64,000 nt of DNA from Aeromonas sp. FDAARGOS 1405 (GCF_019048265.1 NZ_CP077311.1:1273501-1337500); one strand, 5' to 3'; positions 37,859 to 52,182 are shown, numbered from the stretch's first letter. Numbers and translations: made by a program. The notes: generated by a model from the letters alone, not told the origin.

Positions 37859-39748
37859 ATGCAATACCATGAACAATTTGATGTGATCGTCGTCGGTGGC
37901 GGTCATGCCGGAACCGAAGCAGCAACAGCGGCAGCCCGTATGGGTATGAATACCCTGTTGCTGACCCACAATATCGATACGCTGGGACACATGTCCTGTA
38001 ATCCGGCGATCGGCGGGATCGGCAAGGGACACCTGGTAAGGGAAGTTGACGCACTCGGCGGGATCATGGCGCGTGCCATCGATCTTGGCGGGATCCAGTT
38101 CCGCACCCTCAACTCCTCCAAGGGCCCGGCAGTACGAGCCACTCGTGCCCAGGCGGATCGCCTGCTCTACAAGGCCGTCGTTCGCCAGATGCTGGAGAAC
38201 TACCCGAACCTGAAGATCTTCCAGCAGGCCTGTGACGATCTGATCATGGACGGGGATCGTGTTGCCGGTGTGGTCACCCAGAGCGGGATCCGCATCAGCG
38301 GCAAGACTGTGGTGCTGACGGTCGGTACCTTCCTGAACGGTTTGATCCACATCGGGATGGAAAACTACAAGGGTGGCCGTGCCGGAGATCCTCCTTCGAT
38401 CGCCCTGGCCCAGCGCCTGCGTGAACTGCCGCTGCGCATCGATCGTCTCAAGACTGGCACCCCGCCGCGCATTGATGCCCGCAGTGTCGATTTCTCCGTA
38501 ATGCAGGAACAGCACGGTGATGATCCGCGTCCGGTATTCTCTTTCATCGGTGATGCCAGCCAGCATCCCCGTCAGGTGCCTTGCTACGTTACCCATACCA
38601 ACGAGCGCACCCACGATGTGATCCGCAATAACCTGGATCGCAGCCCCATGTACGCCGGGGTGATCGAAGGGATTGGCCCGCGCTATTGCCCGTCTATCGA
38701 GGACAAGATCACCCGCTTTGCCGACAAGACTGCGCACCAGATCTTCGTCGAGCCGGAAGGCCTGACCACCCACGAGCTTTACCCAAACGGGATCTCCACC
38801 AGCCTGCCGTTTGACGTACAGGTGCAGATCGTTCGCTCCGTGCGCGGCTTCGAGAATGCCCACATCACCCGTCCGGGCTATGCCATCGAATATGATTTCT
38901 TCGATCCGCGGGATCTCAAGGCCAACATGGAGAGCAAGTGCATTCCAAACCTGTTCTTCGCTGGCCAAATCAACGGCACGACCGGTTACGAAGAGGCGGC
39001 GGCACAAGGCCTGATGGCCGGTCTGAACGCGGCCCTGCGTGCCCAGGATAAGGATCCCTGGAATCCTCGTCGGGATCAGGCCTACATGGGCGTGATGATG
39101 GACGATCTCTCCACCCTGGGGACCCGCGAGCCTTACCGCATGTTCACCAGCCGCGCCGAATACCGCCTGCTGCTGCGTGAAGACAACGCCGATATCCGCC
39201 TGACCGCCATCGGTCGCGAGCTGGGTCTGGTGGATGACGAGCGCTGGAGCAAATTCAACGCCAAGATGGAACAGGTCGAGCTGGAGCGTCAGCGCATGCG
39301 TTCAACCTGGATCCACCCGCAACATCCGTCACTGGAGGCAGTCAACGCCCTGGTCAACACCCCGCTGACCCGCGAGCAGAGTCTGGAAGAGCTGCTGCGT
39401 CGCCCCGAGGTGACCTATGATGCGCTGATGGCCATCGAAGGTGTCGGCCCCTCCGTGACTGATCCTGCCGCGGCCGAACAGGTTGAGATCCAGATCAAGT
39501 ACGCCGGTTACATCGAGCGTCAGCACGATGAAGTGGAAAAGCAGCTGCGCAACGAGAACACCCTGCTGCCGCTGGATCTGGACTATCGCGAGGTGAACGG
39601 CCTCTCCAACGAGGTGAAAGCCAAGTTGAACGATGCCAAGCCGCAGACCATTGGTCAGGCTTCCCGCATCTCCGGCATCACCCCGGCGGCCATCTCCATC
39701 CTGCTGGTTCACCTGAAAAAACACGGCTTGCTGCGTAAAACCGCCTGA
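37859..39748 (+). CDS. mnmG: tRNA uridine 5-carboxymethylaminomethyl modification enzyme MnmG (GidA)
   Basis: From the ATG at 37859 the protein has 629 residues, the E. coli length; a GTG at 37838 would add seven. It is an FAD protein that with MnmE modifies wobble uridine 34 of several tRNAs. The Rossmann motif is [12 protein letters not shown] near the N-terminus. [22 protein letters not shown] and [17 protein letters not shown] are family signatures. It starts the mnmG-rsmG-parA-parB series, reading away from oriC. Its 5' third is notably rich in GATC. Confidence 0.97.
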   Translation: MQYHEQFDVIVVGGGHAGTEAATAAARMGMNTLLLTHNIDTLGHMSCNPAIGGIGKGHLVREVDALGGIMARAIDLGGIQFRTLNSSKGPAVRATRAQADRLLYKAVVRQMLENYPNLKIFQQACDDLIMDGDRVAGVVTQSGIRISGKTVVLTVGTFLNGLIHIGMENYKGGRAGDPPSIALAQRLRELPLRIDRLKTGTPPRIDARSVDFSVMQEQHGDDPRPVFSFIGDASQHPRQVPCYVTHTNERTHDVIRNNLDRSPMYAGVIEGIGPRYCPSIEDKITRFADKTAHQIFVEPEGLTTHELYPNGISTSLPFDVQVQIVRSVRGFENAHITRPGYAIEYDFFDPRDLKANMESKCIPNLFFAGQINGTTGYEEAAAQGLMAGLNAALRAQDKDPWNPRRDQAYMGVMMDDLSTLGTREPYRMFTSRAEYRLLLREDNADIRLTAIGRELGLVDDERWSKFNAKMEQVELERQRMRSTWIHPQHPSLEAVNALVNTPLTREQSLEELLRRPEVTYDALMAIEGVGPSVTDPAAAEQVEIQIKYAGYIERQHDEVEKQLRNENTLLPLDLDYREVNGLSNEVKAKLNDAKPQTIGQASRISGITPAAISILLVHLKKHGLLRKTA

Positions 39749-39756
39749 GGAATCCC

Positions 39757-40383
39757 ATGTTGGAAAGATTGAACGGCCTGCTCATGCAGGCCGGAATTGT
39801 TATCACCGATACCCAAAAGAGCCAACTGGTGCAGTTGGTCGAGTTGCTGCACAAGTGGAACAAGGCTTACAATCTCACCTCGGTGCGAGATCCGGACGCC
39901 ATGCTGGTCAAGCATATCCTCGATAGCCTGGTGGTAAGCCCCCACTTGCACGGTGAGCGCTTCATCGACGTGGGGACAGGTCCTGGCCTGCCGGGATTGC
40001 CGCTGGCGATCATCAATCCGGACAAGCAGTTCGTCCTGCTCGACAGTCTGGGCAAGCGGATCAACTTCATCCGTCAGGTGATCCAGGAGCTGGGGCTGAC
40101 CAATGTGACGCCGGTCAAATCCCGGGTTGAAGAGTATCAACCCGAGGTGGGATTTGATGGTGTACTGAGTCGGGCATTTGCCTCGCTGGAGGACATGCTG
40201 AGCTGGTGTCACCACCTGCCGTCAGAACAGGGCTGCTTCCTGGCACTCAAGGGACAATATCCCGAGCAGGAGCTGGCCCAGTTGCCTGCCAATATCCGTC
40301 TGGTAGCCTGTCATGAGTTGCGGGTGCCGGAGCTGGAAGGCGAACGTCATCTGCTGGAATTCAAACATATCCAGCCCGAATAG
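39757..40383 (+). CDS. rsmG: 16S rRNA m7G527 methyltransferase RsmG (GidB)
   Basis: The 208-residue SAM-dependent methyltransferase has motif [18 protein letters not shown] near residue 70. [20 protein letters not shown] precedes it and [13 protein letters not shown] follows. It methylates G527 in the 530 loop of 16S rRNA; loss gives low-level streptomycin resistance in many bacteria. It lies 8 nt after mnmG, a standard pairing. Confidence 0.96.
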   Translation: MLERLNGLLMQAGIVITDTQKSQLVQLVELLHKWNKAYNLTSVRDPDAMLVKHILDSLVVSPHLHGERFIDVGTGPGLPGLPLAIINPDKQFVLLDSLGKRINFIRQVIQELGLTNVTPVKSRVEEYQPEVGFDGVLSRAFASLEDMLSWCHHLPSEQGCFLALKGQYPEQELAQLPANIRLVACHELRVPELEGERHLLEFKHIQPE

Positions 40384-40409
40384 GGTCGCAGTTTCATTTA
40401 GGGGATCGT

Positions 40410-41213
40410 GTGGGAAAAGTCATCGCCATAGCCAACCAGAAGGGTGGAGTGGGTAAAACCACCACCTGTGTGAATCTGGCCGCCTCCATGGCTGCCACCC
40501 GGCGCAAGGTGCTGGTGATCGATCTGGATCCGCAGGGCAATGCCACCATGGGCAGCGGTGTCGACAAGTATGACGTCGAGCGCACCGCTTATGAGTTGCT
40601 GATCGAGGATGCCCCCATCAGCGAAGTGATCATCCCCGAAACTACCGGGGGTTATCACCTGATCGCCGCCAATGCCGACGTGACCGCGGCCGAAATCCGT
40701 CTGATGGAATTTTTCGCCCGCGAAATCCGCCTGCGCAATGCGCTGGCCTCGGTGCGGGACAAATACGACTACGTCTTCATCGACTGCCCGCCCTCTCTCA
40801 ACATGCTGACCGTGAACGCCATGGCCGCCGCCGACTCCGTGCTGGTGCCCATGCAGTGCGAATATTACGCGCTGGAGGGGCTCACCGCCCTGGTCGACAC
40901 CATCAGCAAGCTGGCCGCCGTGGTCAATCCGGAGCTCAAGATCGAAGGGGTGCTGCGCACCATGTTCGATCACCGCAACCGGCTGGCCAATGATGTGTCC
41001 GATCAGCTAAAACAGCACTTTGGCGACAAAGTCTACCGCACCATCATTCCCCGCAATGTTAGACTGGCTGAGGCCCCGAGTTTCGGTGCCCCGGCCATGC
41101 ACTATGACAAATCATCGGTGGGCGCCAAGGCCTACCTGGCACTGGCTGGCGAGATCCTGCGCCGCCAGGAGCAGGAGCGTCAGGCGACCATCGCAGACCG
41201 AGAGAGCATATGA
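40410..41213 (+). CDS. parA: chromosome partitioning ATPase ParA (Soj)
   Basis: The 267-residue Walker-type ATPase has the deviant P-loop KGGVGKTTTCVN near residue 11 and DLDPQGNATMGSG, then DYVFIDCPPSLN. It works with ParB and parS to move the origin region. The GTG start at 40410 gives MGKVIAIANQKGG, with GGGGAT as a possible ribosome site. It overlaps parB by 4 nt. Both genes follow rsmG in the gidAB-parAB order common around bacterial origins. Confidence 0.96.
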   Translation: MGKVIAIANQKGGVGKTTTCVNLAASMAATRRKVLVIDLDPQGNATMGSGVDKYDVERTAYELLIEDAPISEVIIPETTGGYHLIAANADVTAAEIRLMEFFAREIRLRNALASVRDKYDYVFIDCPPSLNMLTVNAMAAADSVLVPMQCEYYALEGLTALVDTISKLAAVVNPELKIEGVLRTMFDHRNRLANDVSDQLKQHFGDKVYRTIIPRNVRLAEAPSFGAPAMHYDKSSVGAKAYLALAGEILRRQEQERQATIADRESI

Positions 41214-42118
41214 CTCCGAAAAAACGTGGACTGGGCAAGGGGCTGGATGCCCTGCTCAGTACCAGCACGGCTGCCCGCCAGAAACAGGTGATGAGCGATC
41301 AACGTACTGAAGAGGCCATGGCCCCCACCAATCAGGGCGAGCTGCGCAAGCTGCCGGTGGAGTGGTTGCAGTCCGGCAAGTACCAGCCCCGCAAGGATAT
41401 GTCCCAGGATGCACTGGAAGAGCTTGCCAACTCCATCCGCGCCCAGGGGGTGATCCAGCCCATCGTGGTACGCCCTCTCGGCGAGCAATCCTTCGAAATC
41501 ATCGCCGGTGAACGGCGCTGGCGTGCTTCCCAGCTGGCGCGGCTCGAGGTGGTGCCCTGCATCGTCAAGGATGTGCCCGACGAGGCTGCCGTCGCCATCG
41601 CGCTGATTGAGAATATTCAGCGGGAAGACCTCAATGCCATCGAAGAGGCGGTCGCTTTACAAAGACTGCTGACCGAATTCGAACTCACCCACCAGCAGGT
41701 GGCCGAGGCGGTGGGCAAGTCCCGCACCACGGTGACCAACCTGTTGCGTCTCAACCAGCTCAACGACGACGTGAAGCGTTTCGTCGAGCATGGTGACCTC
41801 GACATGGGTCATGCCCGAGCCCTGCTGGCCCTGAGCGGTCAGGCTCAGTCCGAACTGGCCAAGCTGGTTGCCCAGAAAGGGCTGACTGTACGCGATACCG
41901 AGAAGCTGGTGCAAAAAGCGCTTGAACCGGCAAAAGCCAGGGTCGAACCGGCCCGTGATCCGCAGATCGGCTACCTGGAGCGCCAACTGGCAGAAAAAAT
42001 TGGCAATCAGGTGCAACTTCAGCCTGGCAAGCTGGATAGCGGAAAGTTAGTAATAAGTTACGAGAATTTATCCGATTTGGACCGTATATTGGGCTATTTT
42101 GGCGTGTCAGAATCGTGA
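41210..42118 (+). CDS. parB: chromosome partitioning protein ParB (Spo0J)
   Basis: 302 residues with a ParB/Srx CTPase domain (QPIVVRPLGEQSFEIIAGERRWRAS, containing the GERRWRA box). It also has a central HTH that reads parS (LTHQQVAEAVGKSRTTVTNLLRL) and a C-terminal dimerisation domain. It spreads from parS, whose sites are seen at 6431 and 3897. It overlaps parA by 4 nt and is followed by a 190-nt gap with the atp promoter. Confidence 0.96.
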   Translation: MTPKKRGLGKGLDALLSTSTAARQKQVMSDQRTEEAMAPTNQGELRKLPVEWLQSGKYQPRKDMSQDALEELANSIRAQGVIQPIVVRPLGEQSFEIIAGERRWRASQLARLEVVPCIVKDVPDEAAVAIALIENIQREDLNAIEEAVALQRLLTEFELTHQQVAEAVGKSRTTVTNLLRLNQLNDDVKRFVEHGDLDMGHARALLALSGQAQSELAKLVAQKGLTVRDTEKLVQKALEPAKARVEPARDPQIGYLERQLAEKIGNQVQLQPGKLDSGKLVISYENLSDLDRILGYFGVSES

Positions 42119-42218
42119 TTCTTACGCTTTTTGTAGTAATAAAACATCCATTCCTTTTGATATGGCCATAACCTTGATTTGCCGCGGAAAGCCGCAAAAA
42201 TTAAGGATTTTTGTCATA

Positions 42219-42246
42219 TTGCAATAGCGGCCCTCAAGGGTATAAT
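42219..42246 (+). promoter_or_regulatory. atp operon promoter
   Basis: TTGCAA (42219-42224) and TATAAT (42241-42246) are 16 bp apart, preceded by AT-rich DNA. The start site would be ~70 nt upstream of atpI. Confidence 0.7.
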
Positions 42247-42326
42247 TTGACCGGCTTTAAGAGCTGTTAACATGGGGTCTTCGGATCCCGATTTTTTACA
42301 GTTCTGTAATGTTCAGGGGTAGGTTG

Positions 42327-43510
<1,184 letters not shown>

Positions 43511-43556
43511 TGCGACTCAAATAATCCTTTTTATACAATCAATTACATCTAAATAA

Positions 43557-43849
<293 letters not shown>

Positions 43850-43866
43850 TAAAGAGGACATCGGCT

Positions 43867-44337
43867 GTGAATATCAACGCCACCCTCCTCGGCCAAGCAA
43901 TTGCTTTTTTCTTCTTCGTTGTGTTTTGCATGAAGTATGTATGGCCGCCGCTGATGGCTGCCATCGAAGCCCGTCAGAAAGCTATTGCTGACGGTCTCTC
44001 TTCTGCCGAACGAGCCAAGAAAGATCTGGATTTGGCCAAGGCCAATGCCGTCGATCAGCTGAAAGAAGCCAAGCTGCAGGCTGCTGAAATCATTGAACAG
44101 GCCAACAAACGCAAGGCCCAGATCATTGATGAGGCAACTGTCGGTGCTCAGGCTGAGCGGGAAAAAATCCTGGCTCAAGGCCGTGCCGAGATTGAAGCTG
44201 AACGTCATCGTGCCAAAGAGGAACTGCGCAAGCAGGTTGCTGCTCTTGCCATTGCGGGTGCAGAGAAGATCCTGGCGCGCCAAATCGACCAGGCTGCCAA
44301 CAGCGACATCGTCGACAAACTGGTAGCTGAACTGTAA
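43867..44337 (+). CDS. atpF: ATP synthase subunit b
   Basis: 156 residues, as in E. coli. It starts with GTG, has one N-terminal span ([20 protein letters not shown]) and then a long charged coiled coil rich in A, E, K and Q that forms the peripheral stalk. It sits between atpE and atpH. Confidence 0.97.
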   Translation: MNINATLLGQAIAFFFFVVFCMKYVWPPLMAAIEARQKAIADGLSSAERAKKDLDLAKANAVDQLKEAKLQAAEIIEQANKRKAQIIDEATVGAQAEREKILAQGRAEIEAERHRAKEELRKQVAALAIAGAEKILARQIDQAANSDIVDKLVAEL

Positions 44338-44350
44338 CGGGAACGGGGCT

Positions 44351-44884
44351 ATGTCTGAACTGACTACAATCGCTCGCCCCTACGCCAAGGCTGCTTTCGA
44401 GTTTGCCGTTGAGCACAAGGCGGTTGATCAGTGGCTGGGGATGCTCAGCTTCGCTGCGGAAGTAGTGAAGAACGAGACCATCCACTCCCTGGTTAACGGC
44501 TCTGTGGCTGCCGACGAGCTGGCAAAACTGTTTGTCAGCATCTGCGGGGAGCAACTCGACGAGCATGGCCAGAACCTGATCCGGGTAATGGCAGAGAATG
44601 GTCGCTTGGGTGTGCTGCCGGCGGTCGTTGCCGAATTTGTGGTGTTCAAGTCTGAACTGGACAAAGAAGTTCAGGCTGACGTGATTTCGGCGATTGCACT
44701 GACCGACCAGCAGAAAGCCAATATTCAGGCTTCTCTGGAACAACGTCTCGCGCGCAAAGTGAAGCTGAATTGCAGCATCGACGCGTCCTTGATGGCCGGG
44801 GTGCTCATCAAGGCCGGTGATCTGGTTATCGACGGAACTGTCCGCGGCAAGCTGGATCGCATGGCTGACGCGCTGCAATCTTGA
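44351..44884 (+). CDS. atpH: ATP synthase subunit delta
   Basis: 177 residues, E. coli length. The N-terminal [20 protein letters not shown] caps the F1 head, and [30 protein letters not shown] is the family C-terminal signature. It joins the stalk (subunit b) to the alpha subunits. It follows atpF by 13 nt. Confidence 0.97.
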   Translation: MSELTTIARPYAKAAFEFAVEHKAVDQWLGMLSFAAEVVKNETIHSLVNGSVAADELAKLFVSICGEQLDEHGQNLIRVMAENGRLGVLPAVVAEFVVFKSELDKEVQADVISAIALTDQQKANIQASLEQRLARKVKLNCSIDASLMAGVLIKAGDLVIDGTVRGKLDRMADALQS

Positions 44885-44899
44885 TTGGGGTATTAGAGC

Positions 44900-46441
44900 A
44901 TGCAACTGAATTCCACTGAAATCGCCGAGCTGATCAAGCAGCGCATTGCGCAGTTTGATGTAAAGAGCGAAGCGCGTAACGAAGGTACCATCGTCTCCGT
45001 GAGTGACGGTATCATTCGTATCCACGGCCTGGCCGATGCCATGCAGGGTGAGATGATCGAGCTGCCGGGCAACCGCTACGCTCTGGCATTGAACCTGGAG
45101 CGTGACTCCGTTGGTGCCGTAGTGATGGGTCCCTATGCCGATCTGGCCGAAGGGATGAAAGTAAAAGGTACTGGCCGCATTCTGGAAGTGCCGGTCGGTC
45201 GTGGTCTGCTGGGCCGGGTGGTCAACACCCTGGGTCAGCCTATCGACGGTAAAGGTCCGGTCGAGCACGATGGCTTCTCTCCGGTAGAAGTGATTGCCCC
45301 GGGCGTTATCGAGCGTAAGTCTGTTGACCAGCCTGTCCAGACCGGTCTGAAAGCCATCGACTCCATGATCCCTATCGGTCGTGGCCAGCGTGAGCTGATC
45401 ATCGGTGACCGCCAGGTAGGTAAAACTGCCATTGCGATCGACACCATCATCAACCAGAAAGACTCCGGCATTAAGTGTGTCTACGTTGCGATTGGCCAGA
45501 AGGCCTCCACCATCGCCAACGTGGTGCGCAAGCTGGAAGAGCACGGTGCTCTGGCCAACACCATAGTAGTGGTTGCCTCTGCTTCCGAAGCGGCTGCCCT
45601 GCAATACCTGGCTCCGTATTCAGGTTGCTCCATGGGTGAGTACTTCCGTGACCGCGGTGAAGATGCCCTGATCATTTATGATGACCTGTCCAAGCAGGCC
45701 GTTGCATATCGTCAGATCTCCCTGCTGCTGCGCCGTCCGCCAGGACGTGAAGCATTCCCGGGCGACGTATTCTATCTGCACTCCCGTCTGCTGGAGCGTG
45801 CAGCTCGCGTCAACGACGAGTACGTAGAGAAGTTCACCAAGGGTGAAGTGAAGGGCAAAACCGGTTCTCTGACCGCGCTGCCGATCATCGAAACCCAGGC
45901 GGGCGACGTATCCGCGTTCGTTCCGACCAACGTGATCTCCATCACCGATGGTCAGATCTTCCTGACTTCCCAGTCTTTCAACGCCGGTATTCGTCCTGCG
46001 GTTGATCCGGGTATCTCCGTATCCCGTGTGGGTGGTGCCGCCCAGACCAAGATCGTCAAGAAGCTGTCCGGTGGTATCCGTACCGCGCTGGCCCAGTATC
46101 GCGAACTTGCTGCCTTTGCCCAGTTCTCTTCCGACCTGGACGATGCAACTCGCAAGCAGCTGGACCACGGTCAGAAAGTGACCGAGCTGATGAAACAGAA
46201 GCAGTACTCTCCGATGAGCGTGGCTCACCAGTCTCTGGTGCTGTTCGCCGCGGAAAAAGGCTATCTCTCTGATGTCGAGTTGAGCAAGATCCTCGACTTC
46301 GAAGCCGCTCTGCTCTCTTTCGCCGATACCCAGCATGCTGAGCTGATGGCTGAAATCAATGCCAAGGCTGACTACAACGACGCGATCGTTGGCAAGCTGA
46401 CTGCGTTGCTGGATGACTTCAAGGCAACCCAGACCTGGTAA
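44900..46441 (+). CDS. atpA: ATP synthase subunit alpha
   Basis: 513 residues, identical in length to E. coli. It is the non-catalytic nucleotide-binding F1 subunit with P-loop GDRQVGKTA near residue 170. [23 protein letters not shown] and the conserved arginine region SRVGGAAQ follow. It starts [15 protein letters not shown], typical of gammaproteobacteria. Confidence 0.98.
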   Translation: MQLNSTEIAELIKQRIAQFDVKSEARNEGTIVSVSDGIIRIHGLADAMQGEMIELPGNRYALALNLERDSVGAVVMGPYADLAEGMKVKGTGRILEVPVGRGLLGRVVNTLGQPIDGKGPVEHDGFSPVEVIAPGVIERKSVDQPVQTGLKAIDSMIPIGRGQRELIIGDRQVGKTAIAIDTIINQKDSGIKCVYVAIGQKASTIANVVRKLEEHGALANTIVVVASASEAAALQYLAPYSGCSMGEYFRDRGEDALIIYDDLSKQAVAYRQISLLLRRPPGREAFPGDVFYLHSRLLERAARVNDEYVEKFTKGEVKGKTGSLTALPIIETQAGDVSAFVPTNVISITDGQIFLTSQSFNAGIRPAVDPGISVSRVGGAAQTKIVKKLSGGIRTALAQYRELAAFAQFSSDLDDATRKQLDHGQKVTELMKQKQYSPMSVAHQSLVLFAAEKGYLSDVELSKILDFEAALLSFADTQHAELMAEINAKADYNDAIVGKLTALLDDFKATQTW

Positions 46442-46483
46442 GCGAGTGTGGCAGCGCAAGCTGCCACCTGATGGAGAGAAGAG

Positions 46484-47350
46484 ATGGCCGGCGCAAAAGA
46501 GATACGTAACAAGATCGGGAGTGTTAAAAACACTCAAAAGATCACCAGCGCTATGGAAATGGTGGCAGCAAGCAAGATGCGCCGTGCGCAGGATCGCATG
46601 TCTGCCAGCCGTCCGTACGCTGAAACCATGCGCAAGGTGATCGGCCATATCGCTCAGGGGAACCTGGAATACAAGCACCCCTACCTCATCGAACGTGAGG
46701 TCAAGCGAGTGGGTTACATCGTCGTCTCCACCGACCGTGGCCTGTGTGGTGGTCTGAACATCAACCTGTTCAAGGCTGCCCTCAATGATATGAAGCAATG
46801 GAGCGCGAAAGGTGCCAAGGTTGACCTGGCTCTGATCGGCAACAAAGCCTCCAACTTCTTTGAACGGCACGGCGCCAAGGTGAAAGCTCATGTCGCAGGA
46901 CTGGGCGATAACCCGAGCGTCAATGACCTGATTGGTTCAGTCAAGGTCATGCTGAAGGCTTACGACAACGGTGAGATTGACAAGCTGTATCTGGTGTACA
47001 ACAAGTTCGTCAACACCATGGTGCAGCAACCACGGGTCGATCAACTGCTGCCTTTGCCCGTAACTGAAGACAGCAAGCTCGCCAAGAAACACCACTGGGA
47101 TTACCTCTATGAGCCGGATCCCAAGAAGCTGCTGGATACCCTGCTGGTTCGCTATGTCGAATCTCAGGTCTACCAAGGTGTAGTGGAAAACTTGGCCAGT
47201 GAACAGGCAGCCCGAATGGTTGCCATGCAAGCCGCGACTGACAACGCCGGTAACCTGATTAACGATCTGCAACTGGTATACAACAAGGCCCGTCAGGCCA
47301 GTATTACCCAGGAGCTGACAGAGATCGTATCCGGTGCTGCTGCGGTGTAA
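46484..47350 (+). CDS. atpG: ATP synthase subunit gamma
   Basis: The 288-residue central rotor shaft. N-terminal helix [34 protein letters not shown] and C-terminal helix [33 protein letters not shown] form the coiled coil within the alpha/beta ring. It lies between atpA and atpD in the standard order. Confidence 0.98.
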   Translation: MAGAKEIRNKIGSVKNTQKITSAMEMVAASKMRRAQDRMSASRPYAETMRKVIGHIAQGNLEYKHPYLIEREVKRVGYIVVSTDRGLCGGLNINLFKAALNDMKQWSAKGAKVDLALIGNKASNFFERHGAKVKAHVAGLGDNPSVNDLIGSVKVMLKAYDNGEIDKLYLVYNKFVNTMVQQPRVDQLLPLPVTEDSKLAKKHHWDYLYEPDPKKLLDTLLVRYVESQVYQGVVENLASEQAARMVAMQAATDNAGNLINDLQLVYNKARQASITQELTEIVSGAAAV

Positions 47351-48772
<1,422 letters not shown>

Positions 48773-48790
48773 GCCTCGACAGGAGGGCCC

Positions 48791-49219
48791 ATGGCAGAGA
48801 TGATCTCCTTTCACCTGGACGTGGTGAGCGCCGAAGGAAAACTGTTTTCCGGTCGCGTGCAATCCGCTCAGGTATCAGGCTCCGAAGGTGAGTTGGGTCT
48901 CCGCCACGGTCATGCTCCGTTGCTGACTGCCATCAAGCCGGGCCTGGTCCGCTTGGTGAAGCAGAACGGAACTGAAGAGGTGCTGTACATCTCCGGCGGT
49001 ATGCTGGAAGTACAACCTGAATCCGTGACCGTGCTGGCGGACACCGCGATTCGTGCTGACGACTTGGATGAGGCGAAAGCCCAGGAAGCCAAGCGCGCAG
49101 CCGAAGAGCGGATCCACAGCTCCCATGGTGATATCGACTACGCCCAGGCCGCCACCGAGCTGGCCAAGGCGATGGCTCAACTGCGAGTCATCGATATCGT
49201 CAAAAAGAATTACCGCTAA
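48791..49219 (+). CDS. atpC: ATP synthase subunit epsilon
   Basis: 142 residues. The beta-sandwich ([37 protein letters not shown]) and the C-terminal helical hairpin that can brake the rotor are present. It is the last gene of the atp operon; a hairpin with nine T follows 17 nt after the stop. Confidence 0.97.
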   Translation: MAEMISFHLDVVSAEGKLFSGRVQSAQVSGSEGELGLRHGHAPLLTAIKPGLVRLVKQNGTEEVLYISGGMLEVQPESVTVLADTAIRADDLDEAKAQEAKRAAEERIHSSHGDIDYAQAATELAKAMAQLRVIDIVKKNYR

Positions 49220-49236
49220 TAACGGTGATGCAAAAA

Positions 49237-49261
49237 GCGACCTTCGGGTCGCTTTTTTTTT
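49237..49261 (+). terminator. atp operon terminator
   Basis: GCGACC, loop TTCG, GGTCGC and a nine-T run. Confidence 0.92.
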
Positions 49262-49312
49262 ACCCGTTGGATAGACTCCGCCGAGTATTTTTCATGTTCC
49301 AAAGGCCAATTT

Positions 49313-50674
49313 ATGTCCCTCAACGTCGTGATCCTGGCTGCGGGTAAAGGTACCCGTATGCGCTCTTCCCTGCCCAAGGTACTGCACCCGGTAGCCAACA
49401 AACCCATGGTTTCCCATGTGATCGATACCGCTCGTCAGGTCGGTGCCGAGCAGCTGCATCTGGTCTATGGCCACGGTGCCGAGCTGCTGAAAGAGCGGAT
49501 CGTGGCGGCCGATGTGAACTGGGTGCTGCAAGCTCAGCAGCTGGGAACTGGTCATGCCGTCGCCCAGGCCATCCCGTTCTGGAAGGATGAAGACGATGTG
49601 CTGGTGCTCTACGGCGATACCCCGCTGATCCAGCCCGAGACCCTGCAGCGCTTGCTCGCCGCCAAGGCTGAAAACGGGATGGCACTGCTGACCGTGGTGC
49701 TGGACAACCCCACCGGCTATGGCCGCATCGTCCGTGAAAATGGTCAGGTAGTCGGTATCGTCGAGCAGAAGGATGCCAATGCCGAACAGCTGGTCATTCG
49801 TGAGGTGAACACCGGCGTGCTGGTGGCCAATGGGGGCCAGTTGCGTCAATGGTTGTCTCGTCTCGACAACAAAAACGCCCAGGGCGAGTTCTATCTGACC
49901 GATGTGATCGCCATGGCTCACGGCGATAATTGCCCGATTGCCGCCGTTCATCCGGAGCGTGCCGCCGAGGTGGAAGGGGCCAACAATCGGGTGCAATTGG
50001 CTCAGCTTGAGCGCAGCTATCAGCAGATGCAGGCCGAGAAACTGATGATTGCAGGTGCAACCATGATCGACCCCGCACGCTTTGATTTGCGTGGGGTTTT
50101 GGAAATTGGTGAAGAGGTTGTTATTGATGCAAACGTCATCATTGAGGGCAAGGTGACTCTCGGCAATCACGTTCGTATCGGAGCCGGTTGCGTACTGAAA
50201 GATTGTGTCATTGGCGATCACTCCGAGGTGAAACCCTACTCGGTTATCGAGGGGGCACAGGTGGCAGATCAGTGCTCAGTGGGTCCGTTTACCCGCTTGC
50301 GTCCGGGGGCGGTTCTGGAGCAGGATGCGCACGTTGGCAACTTCGTCGAGATGAAGAAGGCCCGTCTGGGGGTTGGTTCCAAGTGCGGTCATCTGACCTA
50401 TCTGGGTGATGCCGAGATAGGAGCCGGGGTGAATATCGGTGCCGGTACCATCACCTGCAACTACGACGGGGTCAACAAATTCCAGACCATCATCGAGGAC
50501 GATGTGTTCGTCGGTTCTGATACCCAACTGGTAGCGCCTGTTCGCATCGGCAAGGGGGCCACCCTGGGAGCCGGCTCTACTATTACCAAGGACGTGGGTG
50601 AAAATGAACTCGTGATTACCCGGGTACCCCAGCGTCACATCAAGAACTGGGCTCGTCCGGTCAAGAAGAAGTGA
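49313..50674 (+). CDS. glmU: bifunctional GlmU (acetyltransferase / uridylyltransferase)
   Basis: The 453-residue protein makes UDP-N-acetylglucosamine for peptidoglycan and LPS. The N-terminal half has the nucleotidyltransferase motif [20 protein letters not shown]. The C-terminal half is a left-handed beta-helix of hexapeptides that acetylates glucosamine-1-phosphate with acetyl-CoA (GARVAD-type repeats, [32 protein letters not shown]). GlmS, earlier in the same pathway, is encoded about 5.5 kb further on. Confidence 0.97.
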   Translation: MSLNVVILAAGKGTRMRSSLPKVLHPVANKPMVSHVIDTARQVGAEQLHLVYGHGAELLKERIVAADVNWVLQAQQLGTGHAVAQAIPFWKDEDDVLVLYGDTPLIQPETLQRLLAAKAENGMALLTVVLDNPTGYGRIVRENGQVVGIVEQKDANAEQLVIREVNTGVLVANGGQLRQWLSRLDNKNAQGEFYLTDVIAMAHGDNCPIAAVHPERAAEVEGANNRVQLAQLERSYQQMQAEKLMIAGATMIDPARFDLRGVLEIGEEVVIDANVIIEGKVTLGNHVRIGAGCVLKDCVIGDHSEVKPYSVIEGAQVADQCSVGPFTRLRPGAVLEQDAHVGNFVEMKKARLGVGSKCGHLTYLGDAEIGAGVNIGAGTITCNYDGVNKFQTIIEDDVFVGSDTQLVAPVRIGKGATLGAGSTITKDVGENELVITRVPQRHIKNWARPVKKK

Positions 50675-50693
50675 TGCCCGATCGATAAAATAG

Positions 50694-50722
50694 AACCGGC
50701 GCCTGATGGCGCCGGTTTTTTT
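50694..50722 (+). terminator. glmU terminator
   Basis: AACCGGCGCC, loop TGAT, GGCGCCGGTT and a T run. It also lies just after the convergent creD stop and may serve both. Confidence 0.9.
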
Positions 50723-50726
50723 TGGC

Positions 50727-52103
50727 TTATGACTGATGGTTGGTGTCACTGGTCGATGACTGAGGGGCCGCCCACGTGGTCGCGGGTGCGCTGTAGTCCA
50801 TCACCTGATACCAGTCGAGCTTGCGGGTCAGCATCATGATCAGCGCCAGGGTGGCGAACAGCAGCAGGGCGCCGAGCAGCAGGGCGATCTCTTCGGCTTG
50901 CAGCAGGCTGTAGAGGATGGCATAGACCAGCCCGAGCAGCGCTGCGAAGCCGATCCCCTGCTTCGGGCCACTCAGCACATGACTGAGGTAGAAGCCGTTG
51001 AGCAGCACGCTGGCCAGCGCGGCCACCAGATAGGCCCAGCCAAAGCCGAGGTGTTCGGTCAGCGCCAGCAGCACCAGATAGAAGATGGCCAGCCCCATGC
51101 CCACCAGCGCGTACTGGATCGGGTGAACCCGCAGCCCCTTGAGCAGCTCGAACATAAAGAAGCTGATAAAGGTGAGGCCGATGAAGAGCAGGGCATATTT
51201 AGCCGCCCTCTCATTGAGTTGATAATGATCCACCGGCTGCACCAGACTGACGCTGAAGGTGGAGAGATGGCTATCACCCCCGTTCATCATCCGGTTGAAG
51301 CGGGTCTCCATGTCGCTGGCGAACCAGCTGGTTTGCCAGTTGGCCTCAAACCCTTGTGGGCTCAGGGTGCGACTGCTCGGCAGAAAGTCACCGATAAAGT
51401 TGGGGTGGGGCCAGCTGCCCGCCAGCTGCAGGGTGCTCTCCTTGCCCAGCGGGACTATGTCGAGGGCGTTCATCCCCTGTAGATTGAGCTCCAGATGGAA
51501 GGTGCCATCCTGCTGCGGCAGGCTGTCGATCGGGGCATGGATACCCGCGAGCGCATCACCGAGGCGGGCACCGGGGGCAAACGGGATCCGCTGTGTGCCG
51601 AGTTGCAGTTCGGGGACGCTGTTGATACCGCGGGCATCGGAGAGCACCAGGCTCAGGTAGGGTTTGCCCGCCACCAGCTCGGCCGTTTCACCGAGCGGTG
51701 AGGTCGCGTCATTCAGCAAACTCTGCCGGGTGGGCAGGCGGCCGGATAGGGTGAGGCGGGTCTGGTAGACCTGCGCCTGATAGATGCCGAGCTTGCGCGG
51801 GGTCACCTCCATGATGGCCTGCACGTCCAGCTGTTCCGGCAGCAGGTAGCGATAGGTCTGCTCCTGACGGACGAAGCGCTTGCCATCCTGCTCGACCGTC
51901 ACCGAACGGGTATAGGGCTGCACGATAACCGGCCCCATCAGCCGTTGCGGGCCACTGCTGCTGGCCATGATGCTCTGGATCGCCTGATTGCGGTAAATCT
52001 GCCGCTCCCGGTTCAGCTCCATGATGGATTGCACCGGTACCATCAGCAGCAGGCTGAGCAACAGCAGCAGAAAGATCTTGTGGGTGAATATCTGTTTGAC
52101 CAT
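50727..52103 (-). CDS. creD: inner-membrane protein CreD
   Basis: The 458-residue CreD/Cet protein has an N-terminal span (IFLLLLLSLLLMVPVQS), a large periplasmic region (~40-290) and about five C-terminal spans. ELNRERQIYRNQAIQSI and SSGPQRLMGPVIVQPY are family signatures. CreD belongs to the CreBC (here BlrAB) regulon and affects envelope integrity and beta-lactam response. Three GTGAA (TTCAC on its strand) repeats, two in the exact regulator spacing, lie 43-79 bp before its start. A terminator separates it from the beta-lactamase gene, so it is probably a separate BlrA-activated unit. Confidence 0.92.
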   Translation of the reverse strand: MVKQIFTHKIFLLLLLSLLLMVPVQSIMELNRERQIYRNQAIQSIMASSSGPQRLMGPVIVQPYTRSVTVEQDGKRFVRQEQTYRYLLPEQLDVQAIMEVTPRKLGIYQAQVYQTRLTLSGRLPTRQSLLNDATSPLGETAELVAGKPYLSLVLSDARGINSVPELQLGTQRIPFAPGARLGDALAGIHAPIDSLPQQDGTFHLELNLQGMNALDIVPLGKESTLQLAGSWPHPNFIGDFLPSSRTLSPQGFEANWQTSWFASDMETRFNRMMNGGDSHLSTFSVSLVQPVDHYQLNERAAKYALLFIGLTFISFFMFELLKGLRVHPIQYALVGMGLAIFYLVLLALTEHLGFGWAYLVAALASVLLNGFYLSHVLSGPKQGIGFAALLGLVYAILYSLLQAEEIALLLGALLLFATLALIMMLTRKLDWYQVMDYSAPATTWAAPQSSTSDTNHQS

Positions 52104-52145
52104 GACACGTCTCCTTGTTGGATGGAGTGAGTCTGTCAGTCCGGT

Positions 52146-52182
52146 GTGAAGTGGTGATGGGTCTGTGTGAAGTGGTGGTGAA
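52146..52182 (-). promoter_or_regulatory. cre/blr-tag repeats upstream of creD
   Basis: On the minus strand TTCAC-CACCAC-TTCAC (52182-52167) is an exact TTCAC-N6-TTCAC tag, the binding site of CreB/BlrA. A third TTCAC lies at 52150-52146, two helical turns further on. Confidence 0.8.

Noticed and set aside
44123..45604. 493-codon open frame antisense to atpF, atpH and atpA
   Set aside because: Covers three well-supported genes on the other strand and shows only low-complexity sequence.
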